This document shows, piece by piece, positions 11,424 to 21,142 of a stretch of DNA of 64,000 bases. Under the pieces are notes generated by a model that was given only the letters and a program-made list of their open reading frames with translations, was not told the DNA's origin and made no database searches. The DNA is from Proteus vulgaris (GTDB lineage Bacteria; Pseudomonadota; Gammaproteobacteria; Enterobacterales; Enterobacteriaceae), in contig LR590468.1 of the NCBI GenBank assembly GCA_901472505.1, positions 3,261,501 through 3,325,500 on the forward strand, in the 5' to 3' direction. Position 1 is the stretch's first letter. Each line of letters starts with the position of its first letter. A program made the translations under genes and the position numbers.

Positions 11424-11649
11424 TAAAGATGATTAATTAAACAAAGAATTCGTTTCGGATTTTGCGCTAAATAATTTTAGCTACGGCTAGGTGACAACAG
11501 GAAGTATGAGAAGTATACAAAATAGGCTTATCAGGATAATTTTGCTGTTATCTTCATCAGTATAATGTGCTTTTTTAATATTGGTTCTGACCTTGTGAGA
11601 ATTTGTGTTAGAATCTCCGCGTTTATTAAACTATTCAGGTGAGGTGCTT

Positions 11650-12351
11650 CTGAATACGCCGTCACAGCTATCATTACCACTATCTCTGCCCGACGATGAG
11701 ACATTCGATAGCTTTTATGCAGGAGAAAACGCGTCGTTAGTCGCGGCAATCCAAACCGCCATTCATCAATCTCATGGCAGTTATATCTATTTCTGGTCCC
11801 GCGACGGAGGTGGGAAGAGCCATCTATTACATGCTGCTTGTGCTGAACTTTCATTAAAAGGTGATGCTGTTGGGTATGTGCCACTTGATAAACGAGCCTA
11901 TTTTGTTCCCGATGTCCTTGAAGGTATGGAGCATTTATCGTTAGTTTGTATCGATAATGTTCAATGTATCGCGGGAGATGAAGTGTGGGAACTCGCTTTA
12001 TTTAATCTTTATAACCGCGTTTTAGAGCATGGTCGAACTTGTTTATTAATTACCGGGGATAGACCACCTCGACAAATCGAATTACAACTTCCTGATCTTG
12101 CTTCTCGACTGGATTGGGGGCAAATTTATCGTTTACAGCCATTAAGCGATGAAGAAAAAATTCAAGCATTGCAATTGAGAGCAAAGCTTCGTGGGTTTGA
12201 ATTACCTGAAGATGTGGGGCGCTTTGTATTAAAACGCCTGGATAGAAAAATGCGGACACTCTTCGAAATGCTCGATGAGCTTGACCACGCATCTATTGTT
12301 GCTCAACGTAAGCTCACTATTCCCTTCGTGAAAGATATTCTTAAACTTTAG
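11650..12351 (+). CDS. hda: DnaA regulatory inactivator Hda (CTG start)
   Basis: AAA+ protein that, bound to the DNA-loaded sliding clamp, stimulates ATP hydrolysis by DnaA and so prevents re-initiation. The N-terminus carries the clamp-binding motif QLSLPL; then come a P-loop-like [18 protein letters not shown], Walker [11 protein letters not shown], sensor [16 protein letters not shown] region and the C-terminal lid. No ATG stands at the family start: the codon is CTG at 11650, spaced 5 bases after GAGG. This gives exactly 233 aa, the E. coli length, and E. coli hda is known to begin at CTG. An ATG at 11605 would add 15 residues with no family support. Confidence 0.92.
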   Translation: MNTPSQLSLPLSLPDDETFDSFYAGENASLVAAIQTAIHQSHGSYIYFWSRDGGGKSHLLHAACAELSLKGDAVGYVPLDKRAYFVPDVLEGMEHLSLVCIDNVQCIAGDEVWELALFNLYNRVLEHGRTCLLITGDRPPRQIELQLPDLASRLDWGQIYRLQPLSDEEKIQALQLRAKLRGFELPEDVGRFVLKRLDRKMRTLFEMLDELDHASIVAQRKLTIPFVKDILKL

Positions 12352-12479
12352 CTTTACCTTTGTTAATGCTATTTCTCATCGTGTTAGGCAAGGTAAATAA
12401 CGCAAGCTCGCCTCTATCGTCTAAATTAAAACCTACTAAAAAATCATGTTGTTATGGCGATGTTTTGTATTAGATACAA

Positions 12480-12514
12480 TAAAAAAACCGCTTGTCTTTG
12501 TAAAAGGCAAGCGG
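12480..12514 (-). terminator. Terminator of nupG
   Basis: CCGCTTG at 12488-12494 pairs with CAAGCGG at 12508-12514; on the minus strand the stem is followed by a run of T (A at 12480-12487). It faces the end of nupG. Confidence 0.75.
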
Positions 12515-12551
12515 CGAGAAATACAAACAATAAAGGAGGAGGGTTAAATAA

Positions 12552-13802
12552 TTAGTGAGCTTCTACTACTTTGGCTTTCTTTTGAGGTATCAGTAAGAAA
12601 ATCAGATACAGTACAGTAATTGCAACAGTGTAGCCTGTGAAAATTAACCAGAATGATTTCCAGTCAACAGCACCATTGGTGGTATATAAGTCAATGACCC
12701 AGCCACTTAACATTGCGCCCAAATAAGTACCAAAACCATTCACCAAGGTCATAAACATGCCTTGTGCTGTTGAACGATATTGTAATGGGATCTCTTTTTC
12801 TAAGAATAATGAACCTGAAATATTAAAGAAGTCGAACGCACAGCCGTACACAATCATTGATAATAATAAGACGATTTGGCCTAATGATGTGTAGTCGCCA
12901 TAAGCAAAGAAACCGAAACGTAAAATCCAAGCAATCATACTAAATAAAACAATAGTTTCGATTCTTACACGTTTTAGTAACAAAGGCAGGAATAGAATAA
13001 ACACGACTTCTGAAATTTGTGAAATAGATAAGAATACAGAAGGATAACGTGCAAAGAATGAATCATCCGCATTTGGAGATTGTGCAATATCTTGTAGGAA
13101 AGGTACACCAAATGTATTGGTAATTTGCAGTACTGAGCCTAATAGAGTTGCGAAGAATAAGAAAACAACGACATTTTTCTTTTTAAACACCTGTAAGATA
13201 TTTGAAAGACTAAATGCGGCTTCTTCCATTTTAATTTCATTTTCATCAGCTGATTTAGTTGCAGGTAAGAACATTGCAAATACAGCTAAAACAAGAGAGG
13301 CGAGTGCTGCAACAAAGAGCTGGTGATAACTATTTCCTAGACCTAAGAAACTAATAACCCACATAGCAGCGATAAAACCGACGGTGCCGTAAACACGAAT
13401 TTTGGGGAAGTAGTTATTAGGCTCTAAATGTTTTTGCTCTAATAGTTCAAAGATGATGCTGTTTGCCATTGAAATACTTGGCATAAAGAACAATAAATGC
13501 AACAGGGTAGCAAAAAATAGTGTGGTGACTGTTGTCATTTGCGACATCAACACTAATGCTAATGCAGAAAAAATATGCAGGGTAATAAACACTAATTTGC
13601 GGTTATTTATTTTATCTGCAATAAATCCCATGATGACAGGTGCGATAAGTGAGGCGAGTCCAAGAGCACTGAAAATAAGCCCAACATCACTACCTTTAAA
13701 ATGCAGTTCTCCAAAGAGGTACGAGGCGAATGTGACCAGCCAAGATCCCCATATAAAGAATTGGAGGAATGAGACAAGTTTTAATCTAAGTACGATATTC
13801 AT
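12552..13802 (-). CDS. nupG: Nucleoside permease NupG-type (NHS family)
   Basis: Inner-membrane MFS-type nucleoside:H+ symporter. About 12 hydrophobic segments; the N-terminal RLKLVSFLQFFIWGSWL, the FPKIRVYGTVGFIAAMWV segment and the highly conserved SMIVYGCAFDFFNISGS segment match NupG/XapB. The start at 13802 gives 416 aa, near the 418 of E. coli NupG, and has AGGAAAA upstream; the open frame extends nine codons further without family similarity. It sits between hda and yfgD, where E. coli has no such gene. NupG and XapB cannot be separated without a tree. Confidence 0.85.
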   Translation of the reverse strand: MNIVLRLKLVSFLQFFIWGSWLVTFASYLFGELHFKGSDVGLIFSALGLASLIAPVIMGFIADKINNRKLVFITLHIFSALALVLMSQMTTVTTLFFATLLHLLFFMPSISMANSIIFELLEQKHLEPNNYFPKIRVYGTVGFIAAMWVISFLGLGNSYHQLFVAALASLVLAVFAMFLPATKSADENEIKMEEAAFSLSNILQVFKKKNVVVFLFFATLLGSVLQITNTFGVPFLQDIAQSPNADDSFFARYPSVFLSISQISEVVFILFLPLLLKRVRIETIVLFSMIAWILRFGFFAYGDYTSLGQIVLLLSMIVYGCAFDFFNISGSLFLEKEIPLQYRSTAQGMFMTLVNGFGTYLGAMLSGWVIDLYTTNGAVDWKSFWLIFTGYTVAITVLYLIFLLIPQKKAKVVEAH

Positions 13803-14439
13803 CTGTTTTCCTATTAGCCTAGCAATCACCCGACATCATAATGATGATTGGTTGGTTTTAATTGCCCGTAATGTTGGCTATAACGTTGTTTATTTCACAT
13901 ACATCTATAACTTCATTTCATATCGATTAATTGTCATCAATTTAAAAATTAACAACCAAAGAAGAGATAGAGTAAATAACAAATTGAAAGTTTATTGCTG
14001 TATTGCAGTATTATTTAAAATGTATTTTTTTGTTAAATTTTTTCTTGGATGATAATGAAAAAATATTTTGGCGAGAATTTAGCGTTTATCAACTCTGCTA
14101 TCATATTTTCTGATGCCCATGATATGTAGGAACGTATTTGTGTAAAGAGACTTGAGTCACAATATAAATGAAACAAATGATTATTTTTTCTTTTTAAGGT
14201 GATCTATAGCGGTATTGTGTGATCTTGATAGACATTTCAAAAAATGATGATTTATTAGCCATAAAAAATATGAAAATGAGATGAATTTTTTGAAAGCAAA
14301 AAGAGATTACTTTTTTCCTGTTGAAGAAATAAAGAACACTTTATTAATTTAGGTGATTACAATTTAATAACATTTGGTGATTTACGTCTAAATAGGGAAA
14401 AGAGAGTAAACGGTTGCGGTATTAATGATAAAACAAAAA
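13803..14439. other. Intergenic region upstream of nupG, no gene seen
   Basis: About 640 very AT-rich bases between the nupG start and the terminator of yfgD. No frame has a plausible start signal or recognisable product; the longest rightward frame here is mostly antisense to nupG. It may hold distal nupG control sites (CRP and CytR act on E. coli nupG), but I see no convincing consensus match. Confidence 0.5.
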
Positions 14440-14480
14440 GAATAAAGCCTATCTCACACATCGCTAAGTATAGGCTTTAA
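14440..14480 (-). terminator. Terminator of the bepA-yfgD unit
   Basis: AAAGCCTAT at 14444-14452 pairs with ATAGGCTTT at 14470-14478 around a 17-base loop. On the minus strand the stem is followed by a T-rich tract, directly after the yfgD stop. Confidence 0.7.
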
Positions 14481-14490
14481 TTTTCTACTC

Positions 14491-14847
14491 TTAGCTAAAT
14501 AACTCTTTCACTTGCTCTGGTGGGCGGCCTAAACGGGCCTTATTCCCTACAACCACAATAGGACGCTCAATAAGCTTAGGGTTGTCATGCATTGCTTGGA
14601 TTAATGCATCTTGTGATGTTTCGTCAGCAAGTTCGAGCGTTTTATAGCTATCTTCTTTTGTGCGCATTAATTTTCTTGCATCATCAAAACCTAATGCCTT
14701 AAGAAGTATTTTAAGTTCTGCGACTGAAGGTGCTGTATCTAAGTAGAGAATAACCTCAGGGGTTATTTGCATTTCTTCTAGTAAATGTAAGGTTTCACGG
14801 CTTTTTGAACAGCGTGGATTATGATAAATCGTCACTTTCTTGGTCAT
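14491..14847 (-). CDS. yfgD: ArsC-family (YfgD-like) putative arsenate reductase
   Basis: Small thioredoxin-fold protein of 118 aa in the ArsC/Spx superfamily. The glutaredoxin-coupled ArsC signature HNPRCSKSRETLHLLEE places the catalytic cysteine at residue 13; the C-terminal half has LIERPIVVVGNKARLGRPPE, typical of this branch. E. coli YfgD is annotated as an arsenate-reductase-like protein without clear proof of activity, and no arsenic genes lie nearby. It follows bepA by 8 bases, so the two are probably co-transcribed. Confidence 0.88.
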   Translation of the reverse strand: MTKKVTIYHNPRCSKSRETLHLLEEMQITPEVILYLDTAPSVAELKILLKALGFDDARKLMRTKEDSYKTLELADETSQDALIQAMHDNPKLIERPIVVVGNKARLGRPPEQVKELFS

Positions 14848-14855
14848 GTTGTCCC

Positions 14856-16328
14856 TTATTTAAATTGACTGTCTCTTTGTTGTATTTTTCTTAACTGGTC
14901 AATACGCGCGTCAAAGCGTGCTTGATCATTACTGCCTAGTTTAACTTGTCTACTTGCATCACCTAGATAACGGATCGCTGTTTCAAAGTCACCTCTGAGT
15001 GCTAAATCTTCCGCATAAGCTGCTAATTCATGAGCTCTATCACCTTGTTTAGCAGCGTTTTCTGCCATTAATTGCCAACCAATGGGATCACTTGGGTTAT
15101 CAAATGTATAACGGTAAAGCAGTCGATTCGCTTCGTTATATTGCTTATTATGCATGTAGGAATTGGCTAAGTTAGCAATAATGACATTGTTATTTGGTTT
15201 TTGTTTTAATGCTAATTGTAATCTTGCGACAGCATCTCTCGCCCGATTTTGCTCTAAATCGATATCGGTTATCGCGTCAATAAGCCAAATATTATTAGGC
15301 TCTTTTTCTAACATTGGAGTTAGCAGTTTTCGTGCTTCATCAAATTTACGATCACGAGAGTAAATTAATATTTGCGCATAATTAGCTGCTGATTTTTCAA
15401 TAGCAGTGCCTTGCTTAAATTGATCAAGCGTAGTTTGAAATGCGTTATCTGAGGCGGGATTTTTATTTAACATGGCGAGTACACGCATTTTGGCAAACAG
15501 AAAATCAGCTGACTGAGGAAGTTGGCGTGCAGGATATTGACTAGCTCGGCTTCTCGCATCAGATAATCGGCTATCTGGTAAAGGGTGCGTTAATAACATT
15601 TCAGGCGGTTTAGAGCTATAGCGGACCTGGTCGGCAAGAATTTGCATAAAATCAGGCATTCCCTTGGGATCAAATCCAGCTCTGTAGAGTATTTGTATCC
15701 CAATACGATCAGCTTCTTGCTCATTCATTTGTGTAAACGTGATCATATTCTGCTGCATCCCCGCCATGCTTCCCGTAAAGGTCGCTAGCCCAGCATTGGG
15801 GTTTGCCATAAAAATCAAGATAGAACCTAACACCCCTGCAAGTGCAAGTGGTGATGTCTTTTTTTGATCTTCAAGCATTCGTGCTAAATGACGTTGTGTA
15901 ACATGCGTGATTTCGTGGGCCATAACAGAGGCTAATTCACTTTCATTTCGGCTATAACGAAAGAGTGCAGAATGCAAAACGATATTTCCCCCAAAATAAG
16001 CAAACGCGTTAATATTGGGATTGTTAACCAAATAGAAGTGAAAGGGGGTTTTTACTGAATTGGCATTAGAAACGAGTTTTTGCCCTAAATTATTAATGTA
16101 GTTAGAAAGTAATGGGTCAAAAACTAATGGTGCACTATTTCGCAGTTGGCGAGTATAGTAATCACCCATAGCGATTTCTTGATTAATACTCAGCGTTGAA
16201 CCTGCTGTGGTTCCCATATCAGGTAAGGAGTCTTCAATATCAATTGCAGCATGTGCTGGTACGACTGATGTTGATAGCAACGCAGAAACAAGAAGCGCGA
16301 CTAATGGTTTTTTAAGTCTGAGTTTCAT
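14856..16328 (-). CDS. bepA: Outer-membrane-assembly metalloprotease/chaperone BepA
   Basis: Periplasmic M48 zinc protease with TPR repeats that helps mature LptD and degrades stalled outer membrane proteins at the Bam complex. At 490 aa it matches the family. Residues 1-27 form a signal peptide ending AHA. The zinc motif HEITH lies at 138-142, and the third ligand is in the MNEQEADRIGIQIL stretch. TPR helices occupy roughly residues 310-480 (NNNVIIANLANSYMHNKQY and following). The order bepA-yfgD is the same as in E. coli. Confidence 0.95.
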   Translation of the reverse strand: MKLRLKKPLVALLVSALLSTSVVPAHAAIDIEDSLPDMGTTAGSTLSINQEIAMGDYYTRQLRNSAPLVFDPLLSNYINNLGQKLVSNANSVKTPFHFYLVNNPNINAFAYFGGNIVLHSALFRYSRNESELASVMAHEITHVTQRHLARMLEDQKKTSPLALAGVLGSILIFMANPNAGLATFTGSMAGMQQNMITFTQMNEQEADRIGIQILYRAGFDPKGMPDFMQILADQVRYSSKPPEMLLTHPLPDSRLSDARSRASQYPARQLPQSADFLFAKMRVLAMLNKNPASDNAFQTTLDQFKQGTAIEKSAANYAQILIYSRDRKFDEARKLLTPMLEKEPNNIWLIDAITDIDLEQNRARDAVARLQLALKQKPNNNVIIANLANSYMHNKQYNEANRLLYRYTFDNPSDPIGWQLMAENAAKQGDRAHELAAYAEDLALRGDFETAIRYLGDASRQVKLGSNDQARFDARIDQLRKIQQRDSQFK

Positions 16329-16482
16329 ACAACTGTATCCTGATGGCTATCCTAACAAAAAATTAATAATTAATGATGTATGATAGCAAAACCTAACGTA
16401 AAATCTGTCAAAAGATTATTGCTTATGTAAATGAATACATATAGCTCTATTATTCTGATTATTATAAAGGATCTTCATTTTC

Positions 16483-17558
16483 ATGCTGGACTTGCTTGTT
16501 CAATGGTACAAACGCCGATTTGCTGATCCACAAGTTATCGCTCTTGTGGTTATCTTAATTGCAGGCTTTTCAATTCTGTATTTTTTTAGTGGCATACTTG
16601 CTCCTTTATTAGTGGCAATCGTACTTGCCTACCTTTTAGAGTGGCCAACTCATTTACTTGAGAAATTGGGATGTGCTCGAATTTGGGCCGTATCGATAAT
16701 TCTGACACTCTTCATCAGTATTAGTGCCATTGTTATTTTGATTTTAGCGCCAACGGTTTGGCAACAAGGGATGACACTGATTTCAGATATCCCAAATATG
16801 ATCAATAAATTCAATGCATTTGCACATGAATTGCCTGATCGTTTCCCTGCATTAATGGATGCGGGATTGTTGATATGATGGCAGAAAATTTGCGGAGTAA
16901 GTTCTCAACCGTCGCTGAATCTGTCTTGAAAGTATCTTTAGCTTCATTAATTGGTGTTATCACTCTTTCTATTTATCTTATTCTTGTCCCTTTAATGACG
17001 TTCTTTTTGCTTAAAGATAAGCAACAGATGCTTAATGCTGTACGTCGTGTTTTACCAAAAAACAGAATACTGGCAGCACAAGTTTGGATTGAAGTTAATC
17101 AGCAAATTACTAACTATATTCGCGGTAAAGTGACAGAAATGGTCATTGTTGGTGTCTTTACTTATTTTGTTTTTGCTTTCTTTGATCTACGTTACTCCGT
17201 ATTGCTTGCTGTTATTGTCGGCGTTTCTGTTTTAGTGCCTTATGTTGGTGCTGTTTTAGCAACCATTCCAGTTATTGTGATTGCGCTTTCTCAGTGGGGA
17301 TTAGGTTCTGATTTTTGGGCGTTATTTATTGCTTATCTTGTTGTTCAAGGATTAGATAGCAACTTATTAGTACCGATTTTGTTCTCTGAAGCGGTAAATA
17401 TGCATCCTTTAGTTATTATCTTATCCGTGATTATATTTGGTGGTATGTGGGGATTTTGGGGCGTTTTCTTTGCGATCCCATTAGCAACCTTGATAAAAGC
17501 AGTATTACATGCATTACCTGATGAAATTGCAAATGAGCAACATATAAAGAAAAGCTAA
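16483..17558 (+). CDS. perM: PerM/YfgO-type AI-2E family membrane protein, one frameshift
   Basis: Inner-membrane permease-like protein of the AI-2E transporter family (YdiK/PerM/TqsA); substrate not established for PerM. Frame-corrected length is about 358 aa with roughly eight hydrophobic segments. Landmarks are KRRFADPQVIALVVILIAGF near the N-terminus, QQITNYIRGKVTEMVIVGV and FGGMWGFWGVFFAIPLATL near the C-terminus. At 16863-16865 the frame breaks; the family reading (aspartate-methionine-methionine-alanine-glutamate) needs one more base, so this looks like a deletion in a G run. It diverges from bepA, as in E. coli. Confidence 0.9.
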
Positions 17559-17575
17559 ATAGGGTATTGCACTAA

Positions 17576-17609
17576 CAAAAAACAGACAGTGAAAACTGTC
17601 TGTTATCTT
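17576..17609. terminator. Bidirectional terminator between perM and bcp
   Basis: A perfect 10-bp stem (17581-17590 with 17595-17604, AACAGACAGT/ACTGTCTGTT) closes a GAAA tetraloop. A run of A precedes it, giving a T tract for the leftward bcp transcript. It lies between convergent genes. Confidence 0.85.
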
Positions 17610-17628
17610 ATTAATACGCAATCGCTAT

Positions 17629-18101
17629 TTACGGATGCTGGGCGAGATATTCGAGAACAATTTGATGGTGATTAGTGGTTTTAAAGCTATCAAAAACGTG
17701 CTCAATAACACCATTTTTGTCAATTAAGAAGGTTGTACGATGAATACCATCGTAAGTTTTTCCCCATAAATTGCTTTTCTCCCCAAATACCAAACTCTTC
17801 GGCAACTTTATGATCCTCATCTGAAAGTAATGTGAAGTTTAACATCTCTTTTTCAGCGAAGCGGGAAAGTTTTTCTGATTTATCTGTGCTAATACCCAAT
17901 ACTTCGACTTGTGCCTTTTTTAATGCGTCCATTTCATCACGTAAGCCACAAGCTTGAGCCGTACAGCCTGGTGTCATTGCTTTAGGGTAAAAAATAAACG
18001 AGCACACGTTGACCAGCGAAATCAGATAAATTAATTGTTTCTCCATCTTGGTCGGGCAGACTGAATTGAGGCGCCTTTTCACCGGCTTTTAATGGGTTCA
18101 T
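17629..18101 (-). CDS. bcp: Thiol peroxidase Bcp (peroxiredoxin), two frameshifts
   Basis: Atypical 2-Cys peroxiredoxin that reduces hydroperoxides using thioredoxin. The conserved start (MNPLKAG) is at 18101 with GGAGAA upstream. The peroxidatic cysteine is in [13 protein letters not shown], with the second cysteine five residues later, followed by [18 protein letters not shown] and the C-terminal [15 protein letters not shown]. Frame-corrected length is about 156 aa. Two single-base insertions break it: an extra A in the plus-strand run 17989-17994 and an extra T in 17757-17761. Each repair restores the family sequence. Confidence 0.92.
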
Positions 18102-18119
18102 TTGGTCATTCTCCATTTT

Positions 18120-18679
18120 TTACTGTTTCATCATCAGACTATTTACGATACTTATTGTGCCTTGAGCATTTAGCTCTGTACATAATTGATTGAATTTCTC
18201 ATGAATAACAAGACCGTGATCATCTAATGGGTTGTGCGCCGTAATTTGTATCTCTAAACGGGCGGGGGTACCATCTTCTGACGGGTGCGTTTTAGAAATT
18301 AATTCAGCGAGATTAAAAATTATGCTGGCTAAATAAATTAGTAAAGCGTTCTACAATACCGGGTGCATCTTCAATATCAACTTTCGCTGCAATAGTTGAA
18401 GGATAGGTAACAGGCGCACCATTTTGAGTTCTTTTCATGACGGTCAATAAATCTAGTTCCGCACTTTTAATTGGCAACAACGCTTCTAACTGGGCGATAG
18501 CGTTCCAGCCTCCTGAGAGTAGCATGATAAACGTAAACTCTTGACCAAACATCGCAAGTCGGCTGTCCTCGATATTACATCCGCATTGGCTGACTAATTG
18601 TGTAATGGTATCAACAATACCTGGGCGGTCAGCACCTAATGCAGTAATGACGAGAAAATGTTTATCAGGTATGGGGCAA
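18120..18679 (-). CDS. gcvR: Glycine cleavage system transcriptional repressor GcvR, frameshifted
   Basis: Two-ACT-domain protein that binds GcvA and keeps gcvTHP off when glycine is low. Segments LVITALGADRPGIVDTITQ, CGCNIEDSRLAMFGQEFTFIMLLSG and the second ACT domain match GcvR. The frame breaks at the A run 18315-18319 (one extra A), after which the C-terminal part (AELISKTHPSEDG through a stop at 18120) continues. The start is uncertain: the conserved N-terminus has no in-frame ATG. A TTG at 18679 with AAGGAA upstream would fit if one G of 18673-18676 is extra. The order bcp-gcvR, divergent from dapA, is as in E. coli. Confidence 0.85.
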
Positions 18680-18895
18680 AATGAGGTTTCCTTTTGACTT
18701 TCAGTTTATTCTTAACAGGTAAACACAAAATTTGATTTCTGCCAAGATCCCTTGCTCACTATCTTCAATTATTATCTCTCTTTAATTCATATCAAAGAAT
18801 ATTAGCAAATTTCATTAGAAACCTAGAGTTAAGTAGTTTTCAATAGAGCAATGAATGAGTACCATTGAGTATACGTCTATCTCGGAGCAATGATT

Positions 18896-19797
18896 ATGGT
18901 GAATAACGAATTTAATTTTACAGGCAGTATGGTGGCATTGGTTACACCAATGGACACAAAAGGCAATGTTGACCGGGTTAGTTTACGTAAATTAGTTGAC
19001 TATCATGTTAATGCAGGCAGTGCCGCTATTGTTTTCTGTCGGTACAACAGGAGAATCTGCAACATTAAGTCACGACGAACATGTTGATGTTGTTTTAATG
19101 ACATTAGATATGGCGGATGGACGTATTCCTGTGATTGCAGGTACCGGTGCTAATGCAACATCTGAAGCAGTCTGGTTTACACAACAATTTGAAAACAAAG
19201 GTATTGCAGGTTGTTTAAGTGTGACGCCATATTATAATAAACCTTCACAAGAAGGGTTATATCAGCACTTTAAAGCGATTTCTGAAAGTACTGCGCTACC
19301 ACAAATCCTGTATAATGTACCGGGCCCGTACTGGGTGCGATTTATTGCCAGTAACAGTTGCACGTTTAGCTAAGTTGGATAATATTGTGGCAATTAAAGA
19401 GGCGACAGGGAACTTAAGTCGGGTTAGTCAAATCCAAGAGTTGGTTAATGATGATAGTTTCATCTTATTAAGTGGAGATGACGCATCATCATTAGACTTT
19501 ATGCAACTTGGTGGTCACGGTGTTATTTCGGTTACTGCTAACGTTGCAGCGTCAGAGATGGTAGAATTATGTCGATTAGCAAATGCAGGTGAGTTTGCAA
19601 AAGCACGTGAACTTAATCGACGTCTGATGGACTTACATCATCAGTTATTTGTTGAACCTAATCCAATCCCAGCTAAATGGGCGTGTCAACGTATTGGATT
19701 GATTGAAGACGCCACATTGCGCTTACCTATGACTCCGTTGACATCATCAGGTCAGCAAATTGTCGAGAAAGCGCTGTTAACAGCGGGAATACTGTAA
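18896..19797 (+). CDS. dapA: 4-hydroxy-tetrahydrodipicolinate synthase, two frameshifts
   Basis: First committed step of lysine and diaminopimelate synthesis: condenses pyruvate with aspartate semialdehyde. Class I aldolase fold; [10 protein letters not shown] near residue 45, [15 protein letters not shown], the tyrosine in LYNVP and the Schiff-base lysine in [12 protein letters not shown] are all visible. Two single-base insertions break the frame, an extra T at 19032-19035 and an extra C at 19325-19327; correction gives about 300 aa. I prefer the ATG at 18896 over 18890 because CGGAG is well spaced to it. The gene is essential in enterics, so the breaks are probably sequencing errors. bamC follows. 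Confidence 0.93.
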
Positions 19798-19813
19798 AAC
19801 TTAGGGAATTTTA

Positions 19814-20860
19814 ATGGCAACACTATTGCATAAATCAAAGATTATGAAGGTCGCGGGTCTGTCGCTGGTGGTTTTACTGGCAGCCTGTTCAAGTGATCAG
19901 CGCTATAAACGTCAGGTTAGTGGTGATGAGTCTTATTTAGAGACGGCAGAGCTAAAGAATTTAGCGATTCCGGCGGGTATGGTGTTGCCTTTGCAAAATG
20001 GGGAATATGATATTCCAACCCCTAAAAAAACGGAGCCAGTAGGTTTAGCGCTTGATATTCGTCCACCTACTCAAGCACTGAATTTATTAAGCGGTTCACG
20101 TAGTGAAAATAACGCAGATAACAGCAGGCTGTTATTGCCTAACGCACCTGAAAATACAACACTGTATGAGCAAGTAACGGCTATTTTAAAAGATAAAGGC
20201 GTTGCTATTGCAAAAAGTGATGCTGGGCAAAAAGAAATTCACACTGATTGGATAACGTGGCTACGTGCAGATGAAAACGTGCCTTTCCAAACGCGTCAGC
20301 GCTTAGCGATAGCTCAATCGGGTAATGTAATTTCATTAACCATAACAAATGAAGGTTTACGCCAAGGCGAAACAGACGTTACTGATCCGGCTGAAGTAAA
20401 ACGTTATAATATTTTAATGCTTAATGAGCTGGTTGATGGTTTAAACCGTATGCGTAATTTAACCGAAAATACGGCTACAAGTAATCTTCAAGGTATTATT
20501 GATGTCCAAAGTGGCAGTGATAATGCAGGACTTCCAGTGATCATTGTACGTGCACCATTTGATGTTGTTTGGGATAGATTGCCAATTGCCTTAGAAAGTG
20601 TGGGAATGAAAATGGGTGATCGTACACGTTCTAAAGGTTTAATTGAAGTAACCTATAAAGGAATGAGTAGCGCGAGCTGGAGTTCGTTAGGGGTGGATAG
20701 ACCAACGGTAGAAGAAGCGGATTATAAATTACAAGTGGGTGATTTAAATAACCGTAGTAGTTTACAATTTATCAGTGATAAAGGTAAACCATTAACACAA
20801 TCACAGAACGATCAAATGGTTGCGGCACTGAAGGCTGCTTTCAGTAAACCTGTGAAATAA
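19814..20860 (+). CDS. bamC: Outer membrane assembly lipoprotein BamC
   Basis: Lipoprotein subunit of the Bam complex that inserts beta-barrel proteins. The N-terminal signal ends in the lipobox LLAAC (cysteine at residue 25), immediately followed by SSDQRYKRQVSGDESYLE, the unstructured segment that in E. coli wraps BamD. Two helix-grip domains follow; the C-terminal one ends with YKLQVGDLNNRSSLQFI and SQNDQMVAALKAAFSK. At 348 aa it matches the family. AGGGAA precedes the ATG and the gene follows dapA by 16 bases, the same pairing as in E. coli. Confidence 0.95.
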   Translation: MATLLHKSKIMKVAGLSLVVLLAACSSDQRYKRQVSGDESYLETAELKNLAIPAGMVLPLQNGEYDIPTPKKTEPVGLALDIRPPTQALNLLSGSRSENNADNSRLLLPNAPENTTLYEQVTAILKDKGVAIAKSDAGQKEIHTDWITWLRADENVPFQTRQRLAIAQSGNVISLTITNEGLRQGETDVTDPAEVKRYNILMLNELVDGLNRMRNLTENTATSNLQGIIDVQSGSDNAGLPVIIVRAPFDVVWDRLPIALESVGMKMGDRTRSKGLIEVTYKGMSSASWSSLGVDRPTVEEADYKLQVGDLNNRSSLQFISDKGKPLTQSQNDQMVAALKAAFSKPVK

Positions 20861-20884
20861 CATCCCGCTTTATAGAATAAAGAG

Positions 20885-20915
20885 AAGCCACACAATATGA
20901 TTGTGTGGCTTTTTT
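20885..20915 (+). terminator. Terminator after dapA-bamC
   Basis: A perfect 12-bp stem (20885-20896 with 20900-20911) has a 3-base loop and a T run, 25 bases past the bamC stop. Confidence 0.9.
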
Positions 20916-20935
20916 ATGTTTTTCATTGATAGAAG

Positions 20936-21061
20936 AATACTACTTTTATTTTTAGAGACTCAAATAGAATACTTCCATTGTATTTTTTCGTCAATGGAAT
21001 ACTCTTTTAATGACAATGTTTAATTTAGTGTTATTAATAATATTAATCTTAATGCAATACT
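20936..21061 (+). repeat. Four spaced AATACT repeats upstream of the PAP2-like gene
   Basis: AATACT occurs at 20936, 20968, 20998 and 21056, mostly followed by a T-rich stretch. Spacings are 32, 30 and 58 bases, close to multiples of three helical turns. Overlapping the middle pair is an inverted repeat TTCCATTG (20973-20980) / CAATGGAA (20992-20999). The block lies 80-200 bases before the gene at 21143 and could be a regulator-binding array; no regulator is identified. Confidence 0.4.
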
Positions 21062-21142
21062 TTTAAAACTATGCAATATTGCGTCAATTCTTATTCTTAA
21101 TAAAAATAACAAAGCATTCTCTGACTATATGAAGGAGTATTT

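Noticed and set aside
11531..11884. A 117-codon leftward frame over the hda start
   Set aside because: It is antisense to the conserved hda region and has no family likeness.
13453..14052. A 199-codon rightward frame
   Set aside because: It is mostly antisense to nupG, low in complexity, without a ribosome-binding site or family likeness.
14205..14245. CRP site upstream of nupG near TGTGATCTTGATAGACA
   Set aside because: The second half-site does not match TCACA well enough to support a call.
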